The notes under the pieces are model-generated. The model searched no databases. It had not been told where the DNA came from and worked only from the letters and a program-made list of their open reading frames with translations. The translations under genes and the position numbers were made by a program. From NCBI GenBank assembly GCA_039621445.1, contig CP154954.1:34197737-34261736 (forward strand): DNA of 64,000 bases, in the 5' to 3' direction. The stretch comes from Euglena gracilis (Eukaryota; Euglenida; Euglenophyceae; Euglenales). This document shows, one piece after another, positions 33,601 through 47,200 of this stretch. The stretch's first letter is position 1. The number at the start of each line of letters is the position of its first letter.

Positions 33601-36060
33601 TCCCCCGGAATGGTCGAGTGCCCCCGTCTAAATGTGCTCATTTCTTGCAACCAACATTCCTGCTGAATGTTATTTTTTACCATTAAACCACGACAATCAT
33701 GAAACCAACGGGACCCATGACTTTGGAGGCCTCCTGGAACACCCATTCGGTTACTCGGAGTATGGCCCATTTTGGTCCAATTTTATATGGTAACCTGGGC
33801 TGACCTGGTAAATGTCCCCCGGAATGGTCGAATGCACCCATCTAAATGTGCTCATTTCTTGCAACCAACATTCCTGCTGAATGTTTTTCTTACCATTAAA
33901 CCACGACAATCGTGAAACCAACGGGTCCCCTGACTTTGGAGGCCTCCTGGAACACCCATTCGGTTACTCGGAGTAAGGCCAATTTGGTCCATTTTTACAT
34001 GGTAACCTGGGCTGACCTGGTAAATGTCCCCCGGAATGGTCGAATGCCCCCGTCTAAATGTGCTCATTTCTTGCAACCAACGTTCCTGCTGCATGTTTTT
34101 CTTACCATTAAACCACGACAATCATGAAACCAACGGGCCCCCTGACTTTGCAGGCCTCCTGGGACACCCATTCGGTTACTCGGAGTAAGGCCCATTTTGG
34201 TGCATTTTTACATGGTAACCTGGGCTGACCTGGTGAATGTCCCCCAGAATGGTCGAATGCACCCATCTAAATGTGCTCATTTCTTGCAACCAACATTACC
34301 GCCGCATGTTTTTCCTACCATTAAATCACGACAATCATGAAACCAACGGGTCCCCTGACTTTGGAGGCCTCCTGGAACACCCATTCGGTTACTCGGAGTA
34401 AGGCCCATTTTGGTCCATTTTTACATGGTAACCTGGGCTGACCTGGTAAATGTCCCCCGGAATGGTCGAATGCACCCATCTAAATGTGCTCATTTCTTGC
34501 AACCAACATTACCGCTGCATGTTTTTCTTACCATTAAACCACAAAAATCATGAAACCAACGGGTCCCCTGACTTTGGAGGCCTCCTGGAACACCCATTCG
34601 GTTACTCGGAGTAAGGCCCATTTTGGTCCATTTTTACACGGTAACCTGGGCTGACCTGGAAAATGTCTCCCGGAATGGTCCAATGCACCCATCTAAATGT
34701 GCTCATTTCTTGCAACCAACATTCCCGCTGCATGTTTTTCTTACCATTAAACCACTACATTCATGAAAACAACGGGTCCCCAGACTTTGGAGGCCTCCTG
34801 GAACACCCATTCGGTTACTCGGAGTAAGGCCCATTTTGGTCCATTTTTACATGGTAACCTGGGCTGACCTAGAAAATGTCTCCCGGAATGGTCGAATGCA
34901 CCCATCTAAATGTGCTCATTTCTTGCAACCAACATTCCCGCTGCATGTTTTTCTTACCATTAAACCACGACAATCATGAAACCAACGGGTCCCCTGACTT
35001 TGGAGGCCTCCTGGAACACCCATTCGGTTACTCGGAGTAAGGCCCATTTTGGTCCATTTTTACATGGTAACCTTGGCTGAACTGGTAAAAGTCCCCCGGA
35101 ATGGTCGAATGCACCCGGCTAATTGTGCTCGTTTCTTGCCAGCAACATTTCCGCTGCCTGTTTTTCTTACCATTAAACCACGACAATCATGAAACCACCG
35201 GGTCCCCTGACTTTGAAGGCCTCCTGGAACACCCATTCGGTTACTCGGAGTAAGGCCCTATTTTGGTCCATTTTTACATGGTAACCTGGGCTGACCTGGA
35301 AAATGTCCCCCGGAATGGTCGAGTGCCCCCGTCTAAATGTGCTCATTTCTTGCAACCAACGTTCCTGCTGCTTTTTTTTCTACCATTAAACCACGACAAT
35401 CATGAAACCAACGGGTCCCCTGACTTTGGAGGCCTCCTGGAACACCCATTCGGTTACTCGGAGTAAGGCCCATTTTGGTCCATTTTTACATGGTAACCTG
35501 GGCTGACCTGGAAAATGTCCCCCGGAATGGTCGAGTGCCCCCGTCTAAATGTGCTCATTTCTTGCAACCAACATTCCTGCTGAATGTTATTTTTTACCAT
35601 TAAACCACGACAATCATGAAACCAACGGGACCCATGACTTTGGAGGCCTCCTGGAACACCCATTCGGTTACTCAGAGTAAAGCCCATTTGGTCCAGTTTT
35701 ATATGGCAACCCGGGCTGACATGGTAAATGTCTCCCGGAATGGTCGAATGCACCCATCTAAATGTGCTCATTTCTTGCAACCAACCTTCCTGCTGCATGT
35801 TTTCCTTACCATTAAACCACGACAATCAGGAAACCAACGGGTCCTCTGACTTTGGAGGCCTCCTGGAACACCCATTCGGTTACTCCGAGTAAGGCCAATT
35901 TTGGTCCATTTTTACATCGTAACCTGGGCTGACCTGGTAAATGTCCCCCGGAATGGTCGAATGCCCCCGTCTAAATGTGCTCATTTCTTGCAACCAACGT
36001 TCCTGCTGCATGTTTTTCTTACCATTAAACCACGACAATCATGAAACCAACGGGTCCCCT
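30614..36060. repeat. Satellite B array, left part with a six-monomer higher-order repeat
   Basis: About 25 head-to-tail units of about 213 bp. The unit includes CATGGTAACCTGGGCTGACC, CCCCCGGAATGGTCGAATGC, TTGCAACCAACATTCCCGC and CATTCGGTTACTCGGAGTAA. Diagnostic variants recur with offset 1278 (six units): TTATTACCATTAAACCAC at 31331 and 32609; AAAGCACGAAAATCATG near 31769 and 33047; AACCACTACATTCATG near 31556 and 32834. A further offset of about 1917 (nine units) links 32.8-33.8 kb with 34.75-35.7 kb. Most units here read GGCCCATTTTGG. There is no gene; short open frames on both strands repeat with the monomer. Confidence 0.95.
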
Positions 36061-39000
36061 GACTTTGGAGGCCTCCTGGAACACCCATTCGGTTACTCGG
36101 AGTAAGGCCCAATTTGGTCCATTTTTACATGGTAACCTGGGCTGACCTGGTAAATGTCCCCCGGAATGGTCGAATGCACCCATCTAAATGTGCTCATTTC
36201 TTGCAACCAACATTACCGCCGCATGTTTTTCCTACCATTAAATCACGACAATCATGAAACCAACGGGTCCCCTGACTTTAGAGGCCTCCTGGAACACCCA
36301 TTCGGTTACTCGGAGTAAGGCCCAATTTGGTCCATTTTTACATGGTAACCTGGGCTGACCTGGTAAATGTCCCCCGGAATGGTCGAATGCACCCATCTAA
36401 ATCTGCTCATTTCTTGCAACCAACGTTCCTGCTGCATGTTTTTCTTACCATTAAACCACGACAATCATGAAACCAACGGGTCCCCTGACTTTGGAGGCCT
36501 CCTGGAACACCCATTCGGTTACTCGGAGTAAGGCCCATTTTGGTCCATTTTTACATGGTAACCTGGGCTGACCTGGTAAATGTCCCCCGGAATGGTCGAA
36601 TGCACCCATCTAAATGTGCTCATTTCTTGCAACCAACGTTCCTGCTGCATGTTTTTCTTACCATTAAACCACGACAATCATGAAACCAACGGGTCCCCTG
36701 ACTTTGGAGGCCTCCTGGAACACCCATTCGGTTACTCGGAGTAAGGCCCAATTTGGTCCATTTTTACATGGTAACCTGGGCTGACCTGGTAAATGTCCCC
36801 CGGAATGGTCGAATGCACCCATCTAAATGTGCTCATTTCTTGCAACCAACGTTCCTGCTGCATGTTTTTCTTACCATTAAACCACGACAATCATGAAACC
36901 AACGGGTCCCCTGACGTTGCAGGCCTCTTGGAACACCCATTTGGTTACTCGGAGTAAGGCACATTTTCGTCCATTTTTACATGGTAACCTGGGCTGACCT
37001 GGTAAATGTCCCCCGGAGTGGTCGAATGCACCCACCCAAATGTGCTCATTTCTTGCAACCAACATTCCCGCTGCATGTTTTTCTTACCATTAAACCACGA
37101 CAATCATGAAATCAACGGGTACCCTGACTTTGGAGGCCTCCTGGAACACCTATTCCGTTACTCGGAGTAAGGCCCATTTTGGTCCAATTTTAAATGGTAA
37201 CCTGGGCTGACCTGGTAAATGTCCCCCGGAATGGTCGAATGCACCCATCTAAATGTGCTCATTTCTTGCAAGCAACATTCCCGCTGCATGTTTTTCTTAC
37301 CATTAAACCACGACAATCATGAAACCAACGGGTCCCCTGACATTGGAGGCCTCCTGGAACACCCGTTCGGTTACTCTGGAGTAAGGCCCATTTTGGTCCA
37401 TTTTTACATGGTAACCTGGGCTGACCTGGTAAATGTCCCCCAGAATGGTCGAATTCCCCCGTCTAAATGTGCTCATTTCTTGCAACCAACATTCCCGCTG
37501 CATGTTTTTCTTACCGTTAAACCACGACAATCATGAAACCAACGGGTCCCCTGACTTTGGAGGCCTCCTGGAACACCCATTCGGTTACTCGGAGTAAGGC
37601 CCATTTTGGTCCATTTTTACATGGTAACCTGGGCTGACCTGGTAAATGTCCCCCGAAATGGTCGAATGCACCCATCTAAATGTGCTCATTTCTTGCAACC
37701 AACATTCCCGCTGCATGTTTTTCTTATCATTAAACCACGACAATCATGAAACCAACGGGTCACCTGACTTTTCAAGGCCCCCTGGAAAACGCATTCGGTT
37801 ACTCGGAGTAAGGCCCATTTTGGTCCATTTTTACATGGTAACCTGGGCTGACCTGCTAAATGTCCCCCGAAATGGTTGAATGCACCCATCTAAATGTACT
37901 CATTTCTTGCAACCAACATTCCTGCTGCATGTTTTTCTTACCATTAAACCACGAAAATCATGAAATCAAAGGGTCCCCTCACTTTTGAGGCCTCCTGGAA
38001 CACCCATTCGGTTACTGGGAGTAAGGCACAATTTGGTCCATTTTTACATTGTAACCTGGGCTGACCTGGTACATGTCCCCCGGAATGGTCGAATGCACCC
38101 ATCTAAACGTGCTCACTTATTGCAACTAACATTCCTGCTGGATGTTTTTATTACCATTAAACCACGACAATCATGAAACCAACGGGTCACCTGACTTTGG
38201 AGGCCTCCTGGAACACCCATTCGGTTACTCGGAGTAAGGCCCATTTTGGTCCATTTTTACATGGTAACCTGGGCTGACCTGGTAAATGTCCCCCGGAATG
38301 GTCGAATGCACCCATCTAAATGTGCTCATTTCTTGCAACCAACATTCCTGCTGCATGTTTTTCTTACCATTAAACCACGACAATCATGAAACCAACGGGT
38401 CCCCTGACATTGGAGGCCTCCTGGAACACCCGTTCGGTTACTCTGGAGTAAGGCCCAATTTGTCCATTTTTACATGGTAACCTGGGCTGACCAAGTAAAT
38501 GTCCCCCGGAATGGTCGAACGCGCCCATCTAAATGTGCTCACCTCTTACAACCAAGACTCCTGCTGCATGTTTCTCTTACCATTAAACGAAGACGATCAT
38601 GAAACCAACAGGTCCCCTGACTTTGGAGGCCTCCTGGAACACCATTCGGTTACTCGGAGTAAGGCCCATTTTGGTCCATTTTTTCATGGTAAATTGGGCT
38701 GACCTGGTAAATGTCCCCCGGAATGGTCGAATGCACCCATCTAAATGTGCTCATTTCTTGCAACCAACATCCCCGCTGCATGTTTTTCTTACCATTAAAC
38801 CACGACAATCATGAAACCAACGGGTCCCCTGACTTTGGAGGCCTCCTGGAACACCCATTCGGTTACTCGGAGTAAGGCCCAATTTGGTCCATTTTTACAT
38901 GGTAACCTGGGCTGACCTGGTAAATGTCCCCCGGAGTGGTCGAATGCACCCATCTAAACGTGCTCACTTCTTGCAACTAACATTCCTGCTGGATGTTTTT

Positions 39001-41300
39001 TATTACCATTAAACCACGACAATCATGAAACCAATGGGTCCCCTGACTTTGGAGGCCTCCTGGAACACCCATTCGGTTACTCGGAGTAAGGCCCAATTTG
39101 GTCCATTTTTACATGGTAACCTGGGCTGACCTGGTAAATGTCCCCCGGAATGGTCGAATTCACCCATCTAAATGTGCTCACTTCTTGAAACTAACATTCC
39201 TGCTGCATGTTTTTCTTACAATTAAACCACGACAATCATGAAACCAACGGGTCCCCTGACTTTGGAGGCCTCCTGGAACACCCATTCGGTTACTCGGAGT
39301 AAGGCCCAATTTGGTCCATTTTTACATGGTAACCTGGGCTGACCTGGTAAATGTCCCCCGGAGTGGTCGAATGCACCCATCTAAACGTGCTCACTTCTTG
39401 CAACTAACATTCCTGCTGGATGTTTTTTATTACCATTAAACCACGACAATCATGAAACCAATGGGTCCCCTGACTTTGGAGGCCTCCTGGAACACCCATT
39501 CGGTTACTCGGAGTAAGGCCCATTTTGGTCCATTTTTACATGGTAACCTGGGCTGACCTGGTAAATGTCCCCCGGAGTGGTCGAATGCACCCATCTAAAC
39601 GTGCTCACTTCTTGCAACTAACATTCCTGCTGGATGTTTTTTATTACCATTAAACCACGACAATCATGAAACCAATGGGTCCCCTGACTTTGGAGGCCTC
39701 CTGGAACACCCATTCGGTTACTCGGAGTAAGGCCCATTTTGGTCCATTTTTACATGGTAACCTGGGCTGACCTGGTAAATGTCCCCCAGAATGGTCGAAT
39801 GCGCCCCGTCTGAATGTGCTCATTTCTTGCAACCAAGACACCCACTGCATGTTTTTTTTACAATTAAACCACTAAATCCATGAAACCAACGGGTCCCCTG
39901 ACTATGGAGGCCTCCAGGAACACCCATTCGGTTACTCGGAGTAAGGCCCATTTTGGTCCATTTTTACATGGTAACCTGGGCTGACCTGGTAAATGTCCTC
40001 CGGAGTGGTCGAATGCACCCGTCTATATGCGCACATTACCTGCAACCAACATTCCCGCTGCATGTTTTTCTTACCATTAAACCACGACAATCATGAAACC
40101 AACGGGTCCCCTGACTTTGGAGGCCTCCTGGAACACCCATTCGGTTACTCGGAGTAAGGCCCATTTTGGTCCATTTTTACATGGTAACCTGGGCTGACCT
40201 GGTAAATGTCCCCCGGAGTGGTCGAATGCAACCATCTAACTGTGATCATTTCTTGCAACCAACATTCCTGCTGGATGTTTTGTTTACCATTAAACCACGA
40301 CAATAATGAAACCAATGGGTCCCCTGACTTTGGAGGCCTCCTGGAACACCCATTGGGTTACTCGGAGTAAGGCCCAATTTGGTCCATTTTTACATGGTAA
40401 CCTGGGCTGACCTGGTAAATGTCCCCCGGAATGGTCGAATTCACCCATCTAAACGTGCTCACTTCTTGCAACTAACATTCCTGCTGCATTTTTTTCTTAC
40501 CTTTAAACCACGACAATCATGAAACCAACGGGTCCCCTGACTTTGGAGGCCTCCTGGAACACCCATTCGGTTACTCGGAGTAAGGCCCATTTTGGTCCAT
40601 TTTTACATGGTAACCTGGGCTGACCTGGTAAATGTCCCCCGGAATGGTCGAACGCACCCATCTAAATGTGCTCATTTCTTGCAACCAACATTCCCGCTGC
40701 ATGTTTTTCTTACCATTAAACCACGACAATCATGAAACCAACGGGTCCCCTGACTTTGGAGGCCTCCTGGAACACCCATTCGGATACTCGGAGTAAGGCC
40801 CATTTTGGTCCATTTTTACACGGTAACCTGGGCTGACCTGGTAAATGTCCCCCGGAACGGTCGAATGCATCCATCTAAATGTGCTCATTTCTTGCAACCA
40901 ACATTCCCGCTGCATGTTTTTCTTACCATTAAACCACGACAATCATGAAACCAACGGGTCCCCTGACTTTGGAGGCCTCCTGGAACACCCATTCGGTTAC
41001 TCGGAGTAAGGCCCATTTTGGTCCATTTTTACATGGTAACCTTGGCTGACCTGGTAAATGTCCCCCGGAACGGTCGAATGCATCCATCTAAATGTGCTCA
41101 CTTCTTGCAAGCAACATTCCCGCTGAATTTTTTTATTACCATTGAACCACGACAATCATGAAACCAACGGGTCCCCTGACTTTGGAGGCCTCCTGGAACA
41201 CCCATTCCGTTACTCGGAGTAAGGTCCAATTTGGTCCATTTTTGCATGGTAACCTGGGCTGACCTGGTAAATGTCCCCCGGAATGGTCGAATGCCCCAGT
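36061..41300. repeat. Satellite B array, central-left part
   Basis: About 25 units of about 213 bp, mixing GGCCCATTTTGG and GGCCCAATTTGG types. A local run at about 38.9-39.7 kb repeats the variant GGATGTTTTTTATTACC at 38992, 39419 and 39632, i.e. by two units and then one unit. A one-base insertion form, TTACTCTGGAGT, first appears at about 37374. No other feature seen. Confidence 0.94.
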
Positions 41301-44300
41301 CTAAATGTGCTCATTTCTTGCACCCAACATTCACGCTGCATGTCTTTCTTACCATTAAACCACGACAATCATGAAACCAACGGGGTCCCCTGACTTTGGA
41401 GGCCTCCTGGAACACCCATTTGGTTACTCTGGAGTAAGGCCCATTTTGGTCCATTTTTACATGGTAACCTGGGCTGACCTGGTAAATGTCCCCCGGAATG
41501 GTCGAATGCACCCATCTAAATGTGCTCATTTCTTGCAACCAACATTCCCGCTGCATGTTTGTCTTACCATTAAACCACGACAATCATGAAGCCAACGGGT
41601 CCCCTGACTTTGGAGGCCTCCTGGAACACCCATTCGGTTGCTCTAGAGTAAGGCCCATTTTGTCCATTTTTACATGGTAACCCGGGCTGACCTGGTAAAT
41701 GTCCCCAGGAGTGTCCGAGTGCACCCATCTAATTGTGCTCATTCCTTGCAACCAACATTCCTGCTGCATGTTTTTTCTTATCATTAAACCACGACAATCA
41801 TGAAATCAACGGGTCACCTGACTTTGGAGGCCTCCTGGAACACCCATTCGGTTACTCTGGAGTAAGGCCGAATTTGGTCCATTTTTACATGGTAACCTGG
41901 GATGACCTGGTAAATGTCTCCCGGAATGGTCGAATACACCCATCTAAATGTGCTCATTTCTTGCAACCAACATTCCTGCTGCATGTTTTTTCTTACCATT
42001 AAACCACGACAATAGTGAAACCAACGGGTCCCCTGACTTTGGAGGCCTCCTGAAACACCCATTCGGTTACTGGAATAAGGCCCAAATTGGTCCATTTTTA
42101 CATGGTAACCTGGGCTGACCTGGTAAATGTCCCCCGGAATGGTCGAATGCACCGATATAAATGTGCTCATTTCTTGCAACCAACATTCCCGCTGCATGTT
42201 TTTCTTACCATTGAACCACGACAATCATGAAACCAACGGGTCGCCTGACTTTGGAGGCCTCCTGGAACACCCATTCCGTTACTCTGGAGTACGGCCCAAT
42301 TTGGGCAATTTTTACATGGTAACCTGGGCTGACCTGGTAACTGACCCCCGGAGTGGTCGAATGCACCCTTCTAAATGTGCTCATTTCTTGCAACCGACAT
42401 TCCTGCTGCATGTTTTTCTTACCATTAAACCACGACAATCATGAAACCAACGGGGCCCCTGACTTTGGAGGCCTCCTGGAACACCCATTCGGTTACTCTG
42501 GAGTAAGGCCCAAATTGGTCCAATTTTACATGGTAACCTGGGCTGACCTGGTAAATGTCCCCCGGAATGGTCGAATGCACCCATCTAAATGTGCTCATTT
42601 CTTGCAACCAACATTCCCGCTGCATGTTTTGTTTACCTTTAAACCACGACAATCATGAAACCAACGGGTCCCCTGACTTCGGAGGCCTCCTGGAACACCC
42701 ATTCGGTTACTCGGAGTAACGCCCAATTTGGTCCATTTTTACATGGTAACCTGGGCTGACCTGGTAAATGTCCCCCGGAATGGTCGAATGCACCCATCTA
42801 AATGTGCTCATTTCTTGCAAACAACATTCCCGCTGCATGTTTTGTTTACCATTAAACCACGACAATCATAAAACCAACGGGTCCCAGACTTTGGAGGCCT
42901 CCTGGAACACCCATTCGGTTACTCGGAGTAAGGCACAATTTGGTCCATTTTTACATTATAACCTGGGCTGACCTGGTAAATGTCCCCTGGAATGGTCGAA
43001 CGCACCCATCTAAATGTGCTCATTTCTTGCAACCAACATTCCCGCTGCATGTTTTGTTTACCATTAAACCACGACAATCATGAAACCAACGGGTCCCAGA
43101 CTTTGGAGGCCGCCTGGAACACCCATTCGGTTACCCGGAGTAAGGCACAATTTGGTCCATTTTTACATTGTAACCTGGGCTGACCTGGTAAATGTCCCCT
43201 GGAATGGTCGAACGCACCCGTCTAAATGTGCTCATTTCTTGCAACCAACATTCCCGCCGCATGTTTTTCTTACCATTGAACCACGACAATCATGAAACCA
43301 ACGGGGTCCCCTGACTTTGGAGGCCTCCTGGAACACCCATTTGGTTACTCTGGAGTAAGGCCCATTTTGGTCCATTTTTACATGGTAACCTGGGCTGACC
43401 TGGTAAATGTCCCCCGGAATGGTCGACCGCACGCATCTAAATGTGCACATTTTTTGCAACCAACATTCCCGCTGCATGTCCTTCTTACCATTAGACCACG
43501 ACAATCATGAAACCAACGGGTCCCCTGACTTTGGAGGCCTCCTGGAACACCCATTCACCATTTTTACATGGTAACCTGGGCTGACCTGGTAAATGTCCCC
43601 CGGAATGGTCGAATGCCCCAGTCTAAATGTGCTCATTTCTTGCAACCAACATTCCCGCTGCATGTCCTTCTTACCATTAGACCACGACAGACCCTGACTT
43701 TCGAGGCCTCCTGGAACACCCATTCAGTAACTCGGAGTAAGGCCCATTTTGGTCCATTTTTACATGGTAACCTGGGCTGACCTGGTAAATGTCCCCCAGA
43801 ATGGTCGAATGCACCCATCTAAATGTGCTCATTTCTTGCAACCAACATTCCCGCTGCATGTTTTCTTACCATTGAACCACGACAATCATGAAACCAACGG
43901 GTCCCCTGACTTTGGAGGCCTCCTGGAACACCCATTCGGTTACTCTGGAGTAACGCCCAATTTGGTCCATTTTTACATGGTAACCTGGGCTGACCTGGTA
44001 AATGTCCCCCGGAATGGTCGAATGCACCCATCTAAATGTGCTCATTTCTTGCAACCAACATTCCCGCTGCATGTTTGTCTTACCATTAAACCACGACAAT
44101 CATGAAACCAACGGGTCCCCTGACTTTGGAGGCCTCCTGGAACACCCATTCGGTTACTCTGGAGTAAGGCCCACTTTGGTCCATTTTTACATGGTAACCC
44201 GGGCTGACCTGGTAAATGTCCCCAGGAGTGTCCGAGTGCACCCATCTAATTGTGCTCATTCCTTGCAACCAACATTCCTGCTGCATGTTTTTTCTTATCA

Positions 44301-45000
44301 TTAAACCACGACAATCATGAAATCAACGGGTCACCTGACTTTGGAGGCCTCCTGGAACACCCATTCGGTTACTCTGGAGTAAGGCCGAATTTGGTCCATT
44401 TTTTCATGGTAACCTGGGATGACCTGGTAAATGTCTCCCGGAATGGTCGAATACACCCAACTAAATGTGCTCATTTCTTGCAACCAACATTCCTGCTGCA
44501 TGTTTTTTCTTACCATTAAACCACGACAATAGTGAAACCAACCGGTCCCCTGACTTTGGAGGCCTCCTGAAACACCCATTCGGTTACTCTGGAGTAAGGC
44601 CCAAATTGGTCCATTTTTACATGGTAACCTGGGCTGACCTGGTAAATGTCCCCCGGAATGGTCGAATGCACCGATATAAATGTGCTCATTTCTTGCAACC
44701 AAAATTCCCGCGGCATGTTTTTCTTACCATTGAACCACGACAATCATGAAACCAACGGGTCCCCTGACTTTGGAGGCCTCCTGGAACACCCATTCCGTTA
44801 CTCTGGAGTACGGCCCAATTTGGGCAATTTTTACATGGTAACCTGGGCTGACCTGGTAAATGACCCCCAGAGTGGTCGAATGCACCCTTCTAAATGTGCT
44901 CATTTCTTGCAACCGACATTCCTGCTGCATGTTTTTCTTACCATTAAACCACGACAATCATGAAACCAACGGGTCCCAGACTTTGGAATCCTCCTGGAAC
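41301..45000. repeat. Satellite B array, 2.5-kb segmental repeat
   Basis: The order of variants at about 41.3-42.45 kb is repeated at about 43.85-44.97 kb with offset 2516-2519. Examples are CACCGATATAAATGTGC near 42151 and 44670, the CCCAGGAGTGTCCGAGTGC unit near 41704 and 44221, and GACAATAGTGAAACC near 42008 and 44525. That offset is just under twelve units. Two shortened monomers lie between the copies: about 31 bp is missing at 43556 (CATTC joined to ACCATTTTTAC) and about 22 bp at 43689 (CACGACAG joined to ACCCTGAC). The TTACTCTGGAGT insertion form is common here. Confidence 0.9.
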
Positions 45001-47200
45001 ACCCATTCGGTTACTCGGAGTAAGGCACAATTTGGTCCATTTTTACATTGTAACCTGGGCTGACCTGGTAAATGTCCCCTGGAATGGTCGAACGCACCCA
45101 TCTAAATGTGCTCATTTCTTGCAACCAACATTCCCGCCGCATGTTTTTCTTACCATTGAACCACGACAATCATGAAACCAACGGGTCCCCTGACTTTGGA
45201 GGCCTCCTGGAACACCCATTCGGTTACTCTGGAGTAAGGCCCATTTTGGTCCCTTTTTACATGGTAACCTGGGCTGACCTGGAAAATGTCCGCCGGAATG
45301 GTCGAATGCACCCATCTAAATGTGCTCACTTCTTGCAACCAACATTCCCGCTGCACGGTCTTCTTACCATTAGACCACGACAATCATGAAACCAACGGGG
45401 CCCCTGACTTTGGAGGCCTCCTAGAACACCCATTCGGTTACTCGGAGTAAGGCTCATTTTGGCCCATTTTTACAAGGTAACCTGGGCTGACCTGGTATAT
45501 ATCCCCCGGGGTGGTCGAATGCACCCATCTAAATGTGCTCATTTCTTGCAACCAACATTCCCGCTGCATGTTTTTCTTACCATTAAACCACGACAATCAT
45601 GAAACCAACGGGGCCTCTGACTTTGGAGGCCTCCTGGAACACCCATTCGGTTACTCTGGAGTAAGGCACAACTTGGTCCATTTTTACATGGTACCCTGGG
45701 CTGACCTGGTAAATGTCCTCCGGATTGGTCGAACGCACCCATCTAAATGTGCACATTTCTTGCAACCAACATTCCCGCTGCATGTTCTTCTTACCATTAG
45801 ACGACGAAAATCATGAAACCAACGGGTCCCCTGACTTTGGAGGCCTCCTAGAACACCCATTAGGTTACTCGGAGTAAGGCCCATTTTGGTCCATTTTTAC
45901 ATGGTAACCTGGGCTGACCTGGTAAATGTCCCCCGGAATGGTCGAATGCACCCATCTAAATGTGCTCCTTTCTTGCAACCAACATTCCCGCTGCATGGTC
46001 TTCTTACCATTAGACCACGACAATCATGAAACCAACGGGTCCCCTGACTTTGGAGGCCTCCTAGAACACCCATTAGGTTACTCGGAGTAAGGCCCATTTT
46101 GGTCCATTTTTACAAGGTAACCTGGGCTGACCTGGTATATATCCCCCGGAGTTGTCGAATGCACCCATCTAAATGTGCTCATTTCTTGCAACCAACATTC
46201 CTGCTGCATGTTTTTCTTACCATTAAACCACGACAATCATGAAACCAACGGGGCCCCTGACTTTGGAGGCCTCCTGGAACACCCATTCGGTTACTCTGGA
46301 GTAAGGCCCAAATTGGTCCATTTTTACATGGTAACCTGGGCTGACCTGGTAAATGTCCTCCGGATTGGTCGAACGCACCCATCTAAATGTGCACATTTCT
46401 TGCAACCAACATTCCCGCTGCATGTTCTTCTTACCATTAGACGACGAAAATCATGAAACCAACGGGTCCCCTGACTTTGGAGGCCTCCTAGAACACCCAT
46501 TAGGTTACTCGGAGTAAGGCCCATTTTGGTCCATTTGTACATGGTAACCTGGGCTGACCTGGTAAATGTCCCCCGGAATGGTCGAATGCACCCATCTAAA
46601 TGTGCTCATTTCTTGCAACCAACATTCCCGCTGCATGGTCTTCTTACCATTAGACCACGACAATCATGAAACCAACGGGTCCCCTGACTTTGGAGGCCTC
46701 CTAGAACACCCATTAGGTTACTCGGAGTAAGGCCCAATTTGGTCCATTTTTACATGGTAACCTGGGCTGACCTGGTAAATGTCCCCCGGAATGGTCGAAT
46801 GCACCCATCTAAATGTGCTCATTTCTTGCAACCAACATTCCTGCTGCATGTTTTTCTTACCATTAAACCACGACAATCATGAAACCAACGGGGCCCCTGA
46901 CTTTGGAGGCCTCCTGGAACACCCATTCGGTTACTCTGGAGTAAGGCCCAAATTGGTCCATTTTTACATGGTAACCTGGGCTGACCTGGTAAATGTCCCC
47001 CGGAATGGTCGAATGCACCCATCTAAGTGTGCTCATTTCTTGCAACCAACATTCCCGCTGCATGTTTTTCTTACCATTAAACCACGACAATCATGAAACC
47101 AACGGGTCCCCTGACTTTGGAGGCCTCCTGGAACACCCATTCCGTTACTCGGAGTAAGGCCCATTTTGGTCCATTTTTACATGGAAACCTGGGTTGACCT
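45001..47200. repeat. Satellite B array, variants with TAGGTTACTCGG and TTAGACCACGA
   Basis: About ten units. A three-monomer register is visible: CCTCCGGATTGGTCGAACGC at 45717 and 46357 (offset 640), with ACCCATTAGGTTACTCGG and CATTAGACGACGAAAATC sharing that spacing. The same CCTCCGGATTGG unit recurs near 48129. Confidence 0.9.
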
